DNA from: Lacrimispora amygdalina
GTDB lineage: Bacteria > Bacillota > Clostridia > Lachnospirales > Lachnospiraceae
Assembly: GCF_900205965.1 (NCBI RefSeq)
Contig: NZ_OAOF01000012.1
Location: 62,001 to 126,000 of the forward strand
Reading direction: 5' to 3'
Length of the DNA stretch: 64,000 nt
The position numbers were made by a program, and so were the translations under genes. The first letter of the stretch is position 1. Each line of letters opens with the position of its first letter. A model generated the notes under the pieces. The model was not told the origin of the DNA. It saw only the letters and a program-made list of their open reading frames with translations, and searched no databases. Below, piece by piece: positions 25,642 through 34,632 of the stretch.

Positions 25642-26457
25642 TTGACAAAGAAAATGAACGAAGAAATTTACAATGATATGATTAAAAATAACATTTTAGG
25701 TTATGAGGAAAACAGTCGATTAGCAATAATGGCAAAAGGCGGTAGTAAAGAAGCCTTGGATAAATTAATTTCACACAATTATAAACTTATCCTTAAATTG
25801 GCGAAAAAATATAAATCAGACATATACTCCGAGGAAGATCTGTTTCAAGATGGTATTATCGGAATGATCAGAGCTCTTGAAAACTATGATGAAACTAAAT
25901 CATCATTCACAACACATGCTTTTAACTGGATCCGGGCTGAAATGCTCGCAAATATAACAAAAAATACTACTGATTTTCATTATGATTTTTCATTTTATTA
26001 TAAATTAAAGAAATATAAAAAATTAGCCTCAGATAATGAAAAGGATGAGCTATCTGATGATGAATTGGCCGAAAATAATTTAACTCGAAAGGATGTTGAC
26101 ATCATTAATAAGTATGGGCACAAAGAGTGCTATTCACTCGAATCCTTGTCTGAATGTATAGAAGCATCTATCGATAATAATGATAGAACTCTTAGATCTG
26201 ATGTATCAGTAGAAAATATAGTAATAAATAACGAATTAAAAAAACATTTAAATGAAGAAATTGAAAATCGATTAAAGCCATTGGAGAAATACATTATACT
26301 GAATAATTTTGGAATTAATTGTCATAAAAAGAAGCTTTCCGAGTTAGCAAATGAGCTTAAAGTATCTCGACAATATGTTTCTAAAATCAAGTTAAATGCA
26401 ATGGGAAAATTAAGAAAAAGCCGTTATTTGCGAGATTTTTTCTCATACATTGAATAA
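25642..26457 (+). CDS. Sigma-70-family RNA polymerase sigma factor
   Basis: 271 residues. Region 2 (about 37-105: NYKLILKLAKKY, EEDLFQDGIIGMIRALENYD, FTTHAFNWIRAEM) and region 4 at the C-terminus (LSELANELKVSRQYVSKIK). It lacks an extended region 1. It might read the non-standard CATAMTA-type promoters here (inference). The start is odd: the only start in frame near the region is TTG at 25642 (or ATG 25654), about 30 bases after a strong AGGAGG. That AGGAGG is instead followed by a short frame (from ATT 25611) ending TGA at 25638-25640, next to the TTG. Confidence 0.88.
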   Translation: MTKKMNEEIYNDMIKNNILGYEENSRLAIMAKGGSKEALDKLISHNYKLILKLAKKYKSDIYSEEDLFQDGIIGMIRALENYDETKSSFTTHAFNWIRAEMLANITKNTTDFHYDFSFYYKLKKYKKLASDNEKDELSDDELAENNLTRKDVDIINKYGHKECYSLESLSECIEASIDNNDRTLRSDVSVENIVINNELKKHLNEEIENRLKPLEKYIILNNFGINCHKKKLSELANELKVSRQYVSKIKLNAMGKLRKSRYLRDFFSYIE

Positions 26458-26592
26458 CTATCGGTTAAAACGTTACTTACAAGTCTAACCGCTTAGCCTG
26501 TTCGGTTCAGCCATTGAAAATGAAATATTAATTTATGATTGGTTGTATCGTAACATTATACTTAGAAATATGACATAAAGGAGTGAATCTAT

Positions 26593-27474
26593 ATGTATGA
26601 TATTGATAAAATCATAGATGAAGCTTCTCCGCTGAGTATTGCTAAATATCTTGGTATCCCAATGAAGAAATCAGGAAATACGATTTTTATAAAATGTCCC
26701 GTTCATGAACGGGAAACCGGTTCCATTGATCGACATATCAATAACTGTGTACTTCGCAAAACATTTAAAAAAGCATTTTTCTGCCATAGCTGTCACGGGT
26801 CTGGGTCTGGCTTTGATCTAATAGCTGGCTATTTAAATCTCGATATTAAAAAAGATTTTGTTCAAATCTTAAAAATTGCTGCTGAATCTTGTGGTGGAGA
26901 GGAATTTTTTATTATTTCAGATTCAAAATATAACTTAATAAAGAGCAAAAAGGAAAACCAGGAAATATTCGGTGTATTAGCAGAGGATCTAAAAAAGTTA
27001 GGTCTATTATCTAATATCTTTTCAAAGAATTACAAAGCAAGCTACGATGAATCACAACTTTCTGATTTTTATGATGTTATTAAAGAAAGCAATTTTGATG
27101 TATATAACGAAAATCAATTACCAAAGGTTACAGCTCTTGAAATTGAAACATCTAACAAATTATTCAGCTCTTTAAACCGGGAAGTCTATTATGATATAAT
27201 TAAGGAAAAAGCAAAAGAAAAAATGGAACTATATAGAGCGCTTTCTGTTAACCAAAGCCTATATAAAAATCAATTACTTTCTATTATTGATGTTAATCAA
27301 AGACAAAGTTTGACTGAAGAATTAAAAAATGAATTTCGTAAACGTTATCTTCGCATAGAGAATATATATTGTAAAGTGGCTTCTAAAGAAGAAATCAAAA
27401 GTATTGATAATAGTTGGTTGTATGATATACACATTGAAGAATTAGAAAACAAAAAGCCTGGTAGTTTATTTTAA
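26593..27474 (+). CDS. Primase-type CHC2 zinc-finger protein
   Basis: 293 residues. Residues 1-95 match the DnaG zinc-binding domain (IAKYLGI, CPVH, then FFCHSCHGSGSGFDLI, LNLDIKK). No TOPRIM primase core follows; the remaining 200 residues are helical, charged and unfamiliar. It may be a primase accessory protein or a lone DNA-template-binding subunit. RBS AAAGGAG. Follows the sigma factor on the same strand. Confidence 0.75.
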   Translation: MYDIDKIIDEASPLSIAKYLGIPMKKSGNTIFIKCPVHERETGSIDRHINNCVLRKTFKKAFFCHSCHGSGSGFDLIAGYLNLDIKKDFVQILKIAAESCGGEEFFIISDSKYNLIKSKKENQEIFGVLAEDLKKLGLLSNIFSKNYKASYDESQLSDFYDVIKESNFDVYNENQLPKVTALEIETSNKLFSSLNREVYYDIIKEKAKEKMELYRALSVNQSLYKNQLLSIIDVNQRQSLTEELKNEFRKRYLRIENIYCKVASKEEIKSIDNSWLYDIHIEELENKKPGSLF

Positions 27475-27489
27475 ACACCGGCTTTTTTT
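27451..27489 (+). terminator. Rho-independent terminator
   Basis: AAAAGCCTGGT/ACACCGGCTTTTTTT hairpin overlapping the end of the zinc-finger gene. Confidence 0.7.
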
Positions 27490-27506
27490 ATTTTGGTTTT
27501 TGTTTG

Positions 27507-28385
27507 TTAATTATCTTCATTCGGTTTATTATTTAAATATGTAGGTAAGCTCAATATTTTCTGTACAAGCCCATATTCTTCATTATCTTCAAGAGTTGTT
27601 TCTTCATCTACATCTATAATAATTAACTTGCCATCTGGATTTTGTTTTGTTGATAGTATATATTCTAATGCTGCTCCATTCTTAAAAATTATAAAAACCG
27701 CACTCTTGCCAGATACATTAATTAATTTTGCCTCAATATTCTTTGTTTTATTTAAACGATCTACTAAAGATTCATTGTTAAGATAGGTATTCACAATGTC
27801 TGTAAATGGTGTATCTTTAGGAACTTTAAATTCACCAGAGTCAAAATATAAGGGTATTTGAGATTTTATATCCTGTATGAGCCGAATAACAAGATCATAT
27901 TTCTTTAATATTTTATTCTCTTTATCATATATTATTTTTTTACTATCCTTTTCTATATGGATTGCAGTAAACGGACCTGTCTCTGGATTGGAAAAATTTA
28001 ACACTAATTCCTTATTTTCATTTACTAACAAATCTAAAACAATTAACTCACTTATAAATGCTGTTTTAAAAAAATCATATATCTGAATTAATTTATCATT
28101 ACATGGTTCATACAACAGTTTCTCTAATTCATTGTCTATTTTGCTTTGTTTTTCTAAAATATTTAAGATTTCATTCTCTGATATACTTTTATTATTTAAT
28201 TTATATTTCTCACCATCATTTAAAACAACATATTTTTCCTTATCAAAACAATCGAGATAAATTAATTTATATCCATTGTCTGACTCTTCATAAGAATAAA
28301 TAATATTTTTATCATTTAATTGATCTAATAAAGTCTTTTTCTTTTCTTCTCCCTTTTTGTTAAATAGTTTCTCTAAAATAGTCAT
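27507..28385 (-). CDS. Hypothetical protein
   Basis: 292 residues, acidic, mixed alpha/beta, no membrane segment or known motif. The N-terminal part is lysine-rich (NKKGEEKKKTLLDQL). RBS GGAGAGGAG. Stands alone between convergent or divergent neighbours. Confidence 0.65.
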   Translation of the reverse strand: MTILEKLFNKKGEEKKKTLLDQLNDKNIIYSYEESDNGYKLIYLDCFDKEKYVVLNDGEKYKLNNKSISENEILNILEKQSKIDNELEKLLYEPCNDKLIQIYDFFKTAFISELIVLDLLVNENKELVLNFSNPETGPFTAIHIEKDSKKIIYDKENKILKKYDLVIRLIQDIKSQIPLYFDSGEFKVPKDTPFTDIVNTYLNNESLVDRLNKTKNIEAKLINVSGKSAVFIIFKNGAALEYILSTKQNPDGKLIIIDVDEETTLEDNEEYGLVQKILSLPTYLNNKPNEDN

Positions 28386-28544
28386 AGCCTTCTCCTCTCC
28401 TTGACACTATTATGCAAGAACTACATTTATTGCATTCACTTTTATTTATCATATAAATCACCTTTATCTTGTGATTTTATTTTACATTATTATTAATGAC
28501 AACGAAATATGGAGAAGTAAAAGAAAGGAGTCATAGGCTAATAA

Positions 28545-28886
28545 ATGTTAATCGATATTGAGAAAATTGAACAGATAACCCAAAATAGAACAATCAATGA
28601 TATGCAGTTAAGATTGTTCAACAAAAAATTTAATATTGTAAAAGAAAATGATTTAACTGAAATTAGAACTATGTTTAAAGAAATTGATACCTTACTTTGG
28701 AAAACTAATTCATGGGATTCCAATTTTATTACTGAAAATCACAAAAAGTTAGCTATGGTAATCGATAAGCTATATGCTCTAATTTCGATCTTGTTAAGAT
28801 ATGATTTTCACGCCAAATATCTTACAGAAAAGTTTTCAGTTTGCGTGTCTTTCTATTCTTTCATTCAAAAAAAAGCGGTCTCGTAG
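28545..28886 (+). CDS. Hypothetical helical protein
   Basis: 113 residues, helical, with LRLFNKKFNIVKENDL and a C-terminal hydrophobic helix (KLYALISILLRYDF). RBS AAAGGAG, slightly far (14 bases). It ends at a bidirectional terminator. No family recognised. Confidence 0.6.
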   Translation: MLIDIEKIEQITQNRTINDMQLRLFNKKFNIVKENDLTEIRTMFKEIDTLLWKTNSWDSNFITENHKKLAMVIDKLYALISILLRYDFHAKYLTEKFSVCVSFYSFIQKKAVS

Positions 28887-28897
28887 CCGCTTTTTAT
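28867..28897. terminator. Bidirectional terminator
   Basis: AAAGCGG/CCGCTTT hairpin with A- and T-runs between convergent genes. Confidence 0.8.
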
Positions 28898-30837
28898 TTT
28901 GTCGTTATTCTTATTTTAAATCTATCGTTTTCCCATTTTCCTATTATATTGTAATTAAAGCGTTCTCCTTTGATTTTCATTTCAACATTTTTGTTCGTAA
29001 ATGCCGTCTCACAGTCTTTATCTATACCATAATCTCTAATTATAACGGCAACAAAGTCAACGTATTCTCCATTGTGTATATTATTAATTTCTTTTTTGGG
29101 AAGAATATGAACTGTTGTTGTATGGTCAATATAAAGCATATTATGACCAATACCCACTTTTTTAATATTCTCTGGTCGGATTTGCTCTCTCTTTATATCA
29201 GATTTTATTTTCCTGCCAACTCCAATAATCGATAACGCTGTAACAAAGTTTCCATTTTCCCATGATCCTCTAATAAAAATCGCATATTCCTCTGATTTAA
29301 TAGAAACCGTAGTTTTACCTCCTGGAGAGACAGCAGCTATATGTGATTCACCATTTGATTCAAAACAAGCACAAATATCTGTAACCAAAGAGTTTCCGGA
29401 TTCAGGAATATCTAATGGGAATACTATTAGTTCTGCCTCCTCAGCCCTCAGAAATTCTTCATTATCATTAAATATATTAATATTAATCATATATTTATCA
29501 AAAAGGAATTCTTTTCTGTCGCGTTCAAAATCAGAATCTGTTTGTATCTGATATGCTTCGTTACTAACATTTCGATCTAAGTTGAGTTCAATCTTCTTAT
29601 TCGTTATTGTATCTCTTTTAGACGTATTAACTACTCCCTCAGCAACTGATACGATTTTATTTGCTTCTCTGTGCACATCAATTCTTCCAGACTGCGTCTT
29701 TCCAGTAGAAATATCGAAAATTTTTCCATTACATGGATTATCCTTGGATTCCTTCATTATTATTTGCTCTAACTCTGCTTCCTCTCGTCTAGATTTTGCC
29801 TCTTTTAATTTTTTAATAATATCTTCCGGATCCAGATCAATTGTTTCAGAACTAAAAATTGGTTCTTTAGCTGTGTCTTCTGGCTCAACTAACTCAGTTC
29901 TTTTTGAATCAGATGAAATCGCACCGGCTTTAACACTGTCTTCATGCTCCGGAATAACCGAATTTGCTAATTTATTAAATTTAAACTTTTCTGAGCTATT
30001 AAGGGTCTCCTCTTTTGATAATATCTCTTTATTATTGATGTCTTTGTTTAAGAGAGAATTTATCTCTTCTTTCTCTATATCTTGATCCAGTATATCTGTC
30101 GCATCAAACTTAAAATCTTCATCTGGCTCATCATCCCAAAACAATGCATCTGTTTCATCTTTACTTAAGTCGAATTCTTTTTCTAAATTAGGTAATTCCA
30201 CCTCCAACGGAACTCTAATCTCTGGTTTCGCAGTAACTTTTAAAAGATGTGAATTCGTAATCAACTTTTCTGGAATATCACATCTCAAGTTTTTTCGATC
30301 AACAAAGATATCTTTAACTGGTTTTTCGATATTTTCTTGTAAATTTTCTTTTACTTCCGATATAGAAGATGATATCTCCGTTTTATTCTTGATATCTAGA
30401 GTGGGCTCTTTCTCCTGGAATTCCTTTTCGTGTTTTAAAGAACTCGAATTACCTTGTATAGTTTTTATAGGAATAATATCTGAAACTTCAACTCTATTTT
30501 TTTCTAAAATTCTGTCAAAATCACTCTGAAGAATATTCTTGATTGTAGGGATAGAAAACTCACAGATTAAGTCATCTATATATAATTTTAGCGTAACATT
30601 ATCTTCAGAAACCGTACAATAACAATTATTTCTAAGAAGCAAGGTTGCAGCATTGTTTCTTATCCTGTAAACGGACGTTAAGTTTTTTTTATAATATTGT
30701 ATTAATAGTTCTTCTTCTCCATCAAATCGAAGGTTATTTAATGATTCATCACGTTCACCTTCTAATTCGTTTTTAACAATTTCCGAATGCTTCAAAATTA
30801 ATGCTAATTTCTGAACTTTTTCATTTTTACTCACCAT
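28894..30837 (-). CDS. Large acidic protein downstream of a CpaE-like ATPase
   Basis: 647 residues. An N-terminal globular part (about 1-115: YYKKNLTSVYRIRNNAATLL) is followed by a long acidic, low-complexity middle (about 120-420, rich in Glu, Asp, Lys, Ser), then a C-terminal beta-rich domain (about 440-647). No family recognised. Its start lies inside the 3' end of the ATPase gene (11-base overlap), so the two are probably produced together. It may be a scaffold or effector positioned by the ATPase (inference). Confidence 0.7.
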   Translation of the reverse strand: MVSKNEKVQKLALILKHSEIVKNELEGERDESLNNLRFDGEEELLIQYYKKNLTSVYRIRNNAATLLLRNNCYCTVSEDNVTLKLYIDDLICEFSIPTIKNILQSDFDRILEKNRVEVSDIIPIKTIQGNSSSLKHEKEFQEKEPTLDIKNKTEISSSISEVKENLQENIEKPVKDIFVDRKNLRCDIPEKLITNSHLLKVTAKPEIRVPLEVELPNLEKEFDLSKDETDALFWDDEPDEDFKFDATDILDQDIEKEEINSLLNKDINNKEILSKEETLNSSEKFKFNKLANSVIPEHEDSVKAGAISSDSKRTELVEPEDTAKEPIFSSETIDLDPEDIIKKLKEAKSRREEAELEQIIMKESKDNPCNGKIFDISTGKTQSGRIDVHREANKIVSVAEGVVNTSKRDTITNKKIELNLDRNVSNEAYQIQTDSDFERDRKEFLFDKYMININIFNDNEEFLRAEEAELIVFPLDIPESGNSLVTDICACFESNGESHIAAVSPGGKTTVSIKSEEYAIFIRGSWENGNFVTALSIIGVGRKIKSDIKREQIRPENIKKVGIGHNMLYIDHTTTVHILPKKEINNIHNGEYVDFVAVIIRDYGIDKDCETAFTNKNVEMKIKGERFNYNIIGKWENDRFKIRITTK

Positions 30838-32314
30838 TTTTATTTGACCTCCCTTTAGTACTTTTAAATTTTTCTTTCTTCTTCGGCTTCAATAATCCAA
30901 GTAGCCAATTTTTGCGTTTTACTGAAACTGTAGACATCTCCTTTTTTATTATCCAAATAATATTCGCCAGGTCCAATAATGCCTTTTTCGCAGTTAAGGT
31001 ATAAGAGATGGCATCATCATCTAAAACAAGTGGTGTTCCAGAATATATCCTATTTAAAAAAACAGTTTTAGAAATAGCAGGGATTTTCGCAATAACGTTC
31101 ATTCTATACTTTTTTTCTAATTCATCAGAAGTGAAATACAACTCTTCCATATCCGTACCCTGGTCTTTAAAACTTTTATTATTTTCAATATTTTCATTTA
31201 AAATCCAATTAATCTTACTCGTTAAATTTAATTTATTTAAAACACCTAAGTAACGCAGATTATTTCTAACGTTGTTTATGTCCAGATTCAAAATGTAAAA
31301 ACACTTCGCGGCTTTTTGAAGCAATGGATATGTCGTTATATGAAACATAGATGAGTTCGTATCAATAATAACAACATCATATTCTTTTTTCAAAAGTTCA
31401 AGGAGATAAACATAATATTCAGGAGTGATTTTCAAAGAATCGATTTCTTCCGGAGTCAGAGTTGATCCAGCAAGAACGAAAAGATTATCCAACCCTTGGT
31501 AGGTCACCATACAGTCCTTGATCAGTTTATTTACTAAAAAAATCGAATTATCATCTCCAACTAAATTTCCCTTGTCAAATATGGCACTAATAGCTTCCAT
31601 AGCAACTCTCATATTCTTTTTCTTATCTTCTTTTATATTAAGTATTGTCCCAATAGAAAGTGTCTGTAAATCAGCTTCAATAAGTGCCACTTTAGGCCTC
31701 TCTCCTTTATCATTCTCAATTCCATATTTTGCAATTGCACAAGCCGTGTTAACTGAAAGAAATGATTTTCCTGTACCTGGTTTTACAGAAGTAAAGACAT
31801 ATACATTATCAATTGTCCCTTGACCAATATTTTTTGCTTGTACTAATCCAGAAATAGGCATATCAATATTATCTACAACTTCAGTATTATTCAATATATT
31901 CTTAGCAAGATAAGAAACAGCGTTTTCTGTTTTGGGATTTTTAATTAAATTATCCAATAATTCAAGGTTCAATCCTTTTGTAATACAAATATCATAGATT
32001 CCATTTAAAACTAACTTACCAAGTTCATCTATTCTTTCTTGATCTCTCGGGTTTAACTGACCTGCAAGATAGATAAATCGCGTATAGTGAAATTCTCGCT
32101 TAAGTACCTGAAGCATTCCAGTTAGACTCTCATCTCCTTTTAAGAGATCTGATACTAATACAATTTGTGGTTTGTATTTCCCAATATCAATATATAAATC
32201 TGGTCTTGATTCAGTTATACCAACAACTTCACAGTTATCTATTTGGGAAACACTCTCATCAAGTTCTTTGATTCCAGTCGCCATTAAAATTTTATATACT
32301 CTATCATTATTCAT
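30827..32314 (-). CDS. CpaE/MinD-like ATPase
   Basis: 495 residues. Residues 1-125 form a receiver-like domain (YKPQIVLVSDLL, RFIYLAGQ), and from about 170 there is a MinD/ParA-type P-loop ATPase with deviant Walker A KPGTGKS (178-184), then VALIEADLQ and VVIIDTNSS. This receiver-plus-ATPase layout is that of CpaE/TadZ proteins that localise secretion or pilus machines at the pole. No Tad pilus genes are in the window. Alternatives are partition or chromosome positioning of the element. RBS AAGGGAAGG. Confidence 0.8.
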   Translation of the reverse strand: MNNDRVYKILMATGIKELDESVSQIDNCEVVGITESRPDLYIDIGKYKPQIVLVSDLLKGDESLTGMLQVLKREFHYTRFIYLAGQLNPRDQERIDELGKLVLNGIYDICITKGLNLELLDNLIKNPKTENAVSYLAKNILNNTEVVDNIDMPISGLVQAKNIGQGTIDNVYVFTSVKPGTGKSFLSVNTACAIAKYGIENDKGERPKVALIEADLQTLSIGTILNIKEDKKKNMRVAMEAISAIFDKGNLVGDDNSIFLVNKLIKDCMVTYQGLDNLFVLAGSTLTPEEIDSLKITPEYYVYLLELLKKEYDVVIIDTNSSMFHITTYPLLQKAAKCFYILNLDINNVRNNLRYLGVLNKLNLTSKINWILNENIENNKSFKDQGTDMEELYFTSDELEKKYRMNVIAKIPAISKTVFLNRIYSGTPLVLDDDAISYTLTAKKALLDLANIIWIIKKEMSTVSVKRKNWLLGLLKPKKKEKFKSTKGRSNKNGE

Positions 32315-32422
32315 AAGTAAAATCCTTCCCTTTATTTTTTTCTTTTACTTTCTAATATTATTATGTTGACTTTTATTAGAATTCCTTATTTTTTATCAGC
32401 GATAACCTTATTTCAATAAAAC

Positions 32423-32452
32423 AAAAAAAGATGTCTATCGGACATCTTTTAA
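32423..32452 (-). terminator. Rho-independent terminator
   Basis: AAAGATGTCC/GGACATCTTT hairpin with T-run on the minus strand, after the small gene at 32449. Confidence 0.75.
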
Positions 32453-32655
32453 ATAATTCTATATTTGGGTTCTTCAATACATCTTACGCCTTTACTTGTT
32501 TCTAAATATCTATAAGTTTTAAATGTTTTGTTCTTATTTTTTGCTTTTTTCACCCATATGTGAGGTATATTAATCATAAAATTCTTCTTTCTGAATCTCC
32601 ATCCCATCATACTCCATAACACAATAACAATTATACCTAATAAAAAGTTAATCAC
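32449..32655 (-). CDS. Small single-pass membrane protein
   Basis: 68 residues with a hydrophobic N-terminal segment (about 2-18) and a strongly basic cytosolic-type tail (KKAKNKNKTFKTYRY). Unknown function. GAGGT lies 14 bases before the ATG. Confidence 0.5.
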   Translation of the reverse strand: MINFLLGIIVIVLWSMMGWRFRKKNFMINIPHIWVKKAKNKNKTFKTYRYLETSKGVRCIEEPKYRII

Positions 32656-32775
32656 GTTCGACCTCCATGCATTCGTTTAATGTATGATGGCATAATTCTT
32701 TATCAAATAAATTATCATCTATTTTATGGATTCAGGCTTAACTTCCATATCCTGAAAGGCTAATAAGTTCTCGCT

Positions 32776-33648
32776 TTAATATTCTGTTGCAGCCTCCTTG
32801 ATTTTTAAAACTTTTTTTGAATAATTAGTTGATTGGATTCCATTTTTTCCAGTATTATATGCTACCAGCGCCATACTTTCATTATATCCATTCTTTTTAA
32901 GATTTTCAGACATCATATATACTCCACAACGTATCGATTGATATGGATCCATAAAGTCTGTGATACCGAGAATATTTCTCAGCCACGAATGATTGCTTGA
33001 GTTGATTTGTGCGATTCCATAATCTACCGTTCCATTTTTATTTAAATGCTTTGTATTTGCATTAAAACCAGATTCACAATATAATTTAGAAATAATCAGT
33101 TTTTCGTATCCTGAAATCCCATATTCAGCGCACATCTGATATACCCAATTTTGTAAATCCACCGATAAATGAATTTCTTCGCCATTGTCATTTATCGCGT
33201 AGTGTGTAACTCCAGTAGATGAGACTTCTTTATTTATTTTCTCCGGATCATTAACAGCAGGTTCCTCTTCAATTTCTTTAAGCTCTTCTTGGGTTAAATC
33301 ATCTACATAAATGAATCCATCTGAGTCTGCTTCAAAAGTTTTTTCTAAATCATGTACCGTAGCTGAATTTTTACATTGGATTACATCATTGTTCTTCGCT
33401 AGAGGTTGATATGTAAACTGGGTTTTACTTGGTTCAAGCTCCGATAAAGTCAGAGTTGTATATCCGATTCTATCGGATTCAGACTCCGTCGGAGACGGAT
33501 TTGTAAACACTGATTCACCGTGTTCATACTCCGGTAGAACCGGATATGCTAATGCTGGAACTATATTCATTGAGGTAATTATAGTGATTGTTAATCCGTA
33601 TTTAAGGATTCTTTTATTGAATAAATCTAGATTAATATTTTTCTTCAT
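32776..33648 (-). CDS. Secreted lytic transglycosylase (SLT domain)
   Basis: 290 residues with a signal peptide (hydrophobic about 13-35) and an unstructured middle. The C-terminal domain (about 165-290) is of goose-lysozyme/SLT type, with YCESGFN carrying the catalytic Glu, then DYGIAQINSSNHSW and ALVAYNTGKNG. It cuts peptidoglycan. On conjugative elements and phages such enzymes open the wall for DNA transfer or entry. Promoter motif ATCTATCATACTAT about 100 bases upstream. Confidence 0.9.
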   Translation of the reverse strand: MKKNINLDLFNKRILKYGLTITIITSMNIVPALAYPVLPEYEHGESVFTNPSPTESESDRIGYTTLTLSELEPSKTQFTYQPLAKNNDVIQCKNSATVHDLEKTFEADSDGFIYVDDLTQEELKEIEEEPAVNDPEKINKEVSSTGVTHYAINDNGEEIHLSVDLQNWVYQMCAEYGISGYEKLIISKLYCESGFNANTKHLNKNGTVDYGIAQINSSNHSWLRNILGITDFMDPYQSIRCGVYMMSENLKKNGYNESMALVAYNTGKNGIQSTNYSKKVLKIKEAATEY

Positions 33649-33743
33649 TCTGTTTTTCTTGATATCAATTAAAATTTATCTTTAAATATTATAATGATAT
33701 CTTTATCTCCTTTTATTTTTTGCATTAAATAACATCATCATTA

Positions 33744-33757
33744 AATAGTATGATAGA
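33744..33757 (-). promoter_or_regulatory. TATCATA-type -10-like motif
   Basis: Minus-strand ATCTATCATACTAT upstream of the transglycosylase gene. Confidence 0.55.
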
Positions 33758-33841
33758 TTTAATCTAAGATGTTACAAAAGGTTACAAATGTGTTTCAAAT
33801 TTTATATCTAATAAGTCATATTCAATCTAGACTTAAATTTT

Positions 33842-34180
33842 TTAATATGGTTCTGTTGAATCCAATATTGTGTCATCCCAAAACCAGTTATCACAATAGG
33901 TATTATAAATTAAATCCTGAACCCATATATAAAAGCTATTTTCACTTATTGATGGAAGTCGACCAGCAAATCATTTTTCTACTACTTCTTTATTTGTATT
34001 ATTCGATTGGTCTTTCAGATATGATATTGCTGCTGTTAGTACTTCATTGGTCTCAAGTTCGCATCTTCCATTTTCCCTATAAGGACAATTAACCCAACAA
34101 CTTCCTCCAATTTTTAAATTTGAGCAATATTTAGGCAGTTCTAAAATTTGTTGCTTTGATAATTTAGTCATTATACTCAT
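33842..34180 (-). pseudogene. Small Cys-containing gene with one in-frame TGA
   Basis: From ATG 34180 the frame encodes MSIMTKLSKQQILELPKYC to NKEVVEK, then TGA (33971-33973). It continues in the same frame FAGRLPSISENSFYIWVQDL, DNWFWDDTILDSTEPY and ends TAA at 33842, 112 codons in all. The part after TGA is plainly coding-like. Tryptophan would fit at the stop (EKWFAGR). Either a nonsense mutation, giving a 69-residue product, or read-through. Family unknown; the first part has Cys residues in GGSCWVNCPYR. Confidence 0.7.
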
Positions 34181-34282
34181 CCTCTCTTTGTCTTTGGTAA
34201 GTCTATTATGTTATTTTTTATTTGAGCTTGGTTTTGCTATTTTATAATCATATCCCGGATTTTTAATTTATTTTCAAATTTT

Positions 34283-34296
34283 CTATCATACTATTT
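34283..34296 (+). promoter_or_regulatory. TATCATA-type -10-like motif
   Basis: Plus-strand TCTATCATACTATT, 40 bases before the small gene at 34333. Confidence 0.55.
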
Positions 34297-34332
34297 CTGT
34301 AATTAATTATTAAAGTTTACAGGAGTGTATTT

Positions 34333-34539
34333 ATGAATATTAAAAAAGAATTGAACAAGCAAAGAGCTAGAGCTATGAAACAGAGGCAAAGACAATATTT
34401 ATATGCAAATATACATAAAGCTGAAAATATGATTAAAAAGATGGATCAGCAAATTCCTTTGATTAGAGAATATAATCAAAAAAATCCTAAAGATCTGCAG
34501 CTGGTCCCATGTAGTAAGATTCATAAAATTGTAGTATAA
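34333..34539 (+). CDS. Small basic protein
   Basis: 68 residues, very basic at the N-terminus (NKQRARAMKQRQRQ), helical; it could bind nucleic acid. RBS CAGGAG 9 bases from the ATG, own promoter motif and own terminator. Unknown family. Confidence 0.65.
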   Translation: MNIKKELNKQRARAMKQRQRQYLYANIHKAENMIKKMDQQIPLIREYNQKNPKDLQLVPCSKIHKIVV

Positions 34540-34543
34540 ATAC

Positions 34544-34570
34544 TAAAAGCCATCGATATGGCTTTTTTAT
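34544..34570 (+). terminator. Rho-independent terminator
   Basis: AAAAGCCATCGATATGGCTTTTTT hairpin region with T-run after the small basic protein gene; stem AAAGCCAT/ATGGCTTT. Confidence 0.8.
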
Positions 34571-34575
34571 TTTAT

Positions 34576-34608
34576 AAAAAAACAAGTACTCTAAGGTACT
34601 TGTCTTTT
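34576..34608 (-). terminator. Rho-independent terminator
   Basis: ACAAGTACC/GGTACTTGT hairpin with T-run on the minus strand, after the MYG1-like gene. Confidence 0.8.
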
Positions 34609-34632
34609 ATTAACTATATTATATATAACCCT

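Noticed and set aside
33769..34092. 107-residue plus-strand frame
   Set aside because: Antisense to the interrupted gene at 33842-34180, whose coding character is clearer; no Shine-Dalgarno.
5418..34180. Reassigned stop codon (alternative genetic code)
   Set aside because: Well-conserved genes here end with TAA or TAG, and TGA ends genes in clear ATGA overlaps (for example before topB). All three codons are found both as ends and as internal interruptions, and no suppressor tRNA is present in the window. Decay or occasional read-through is simpler.
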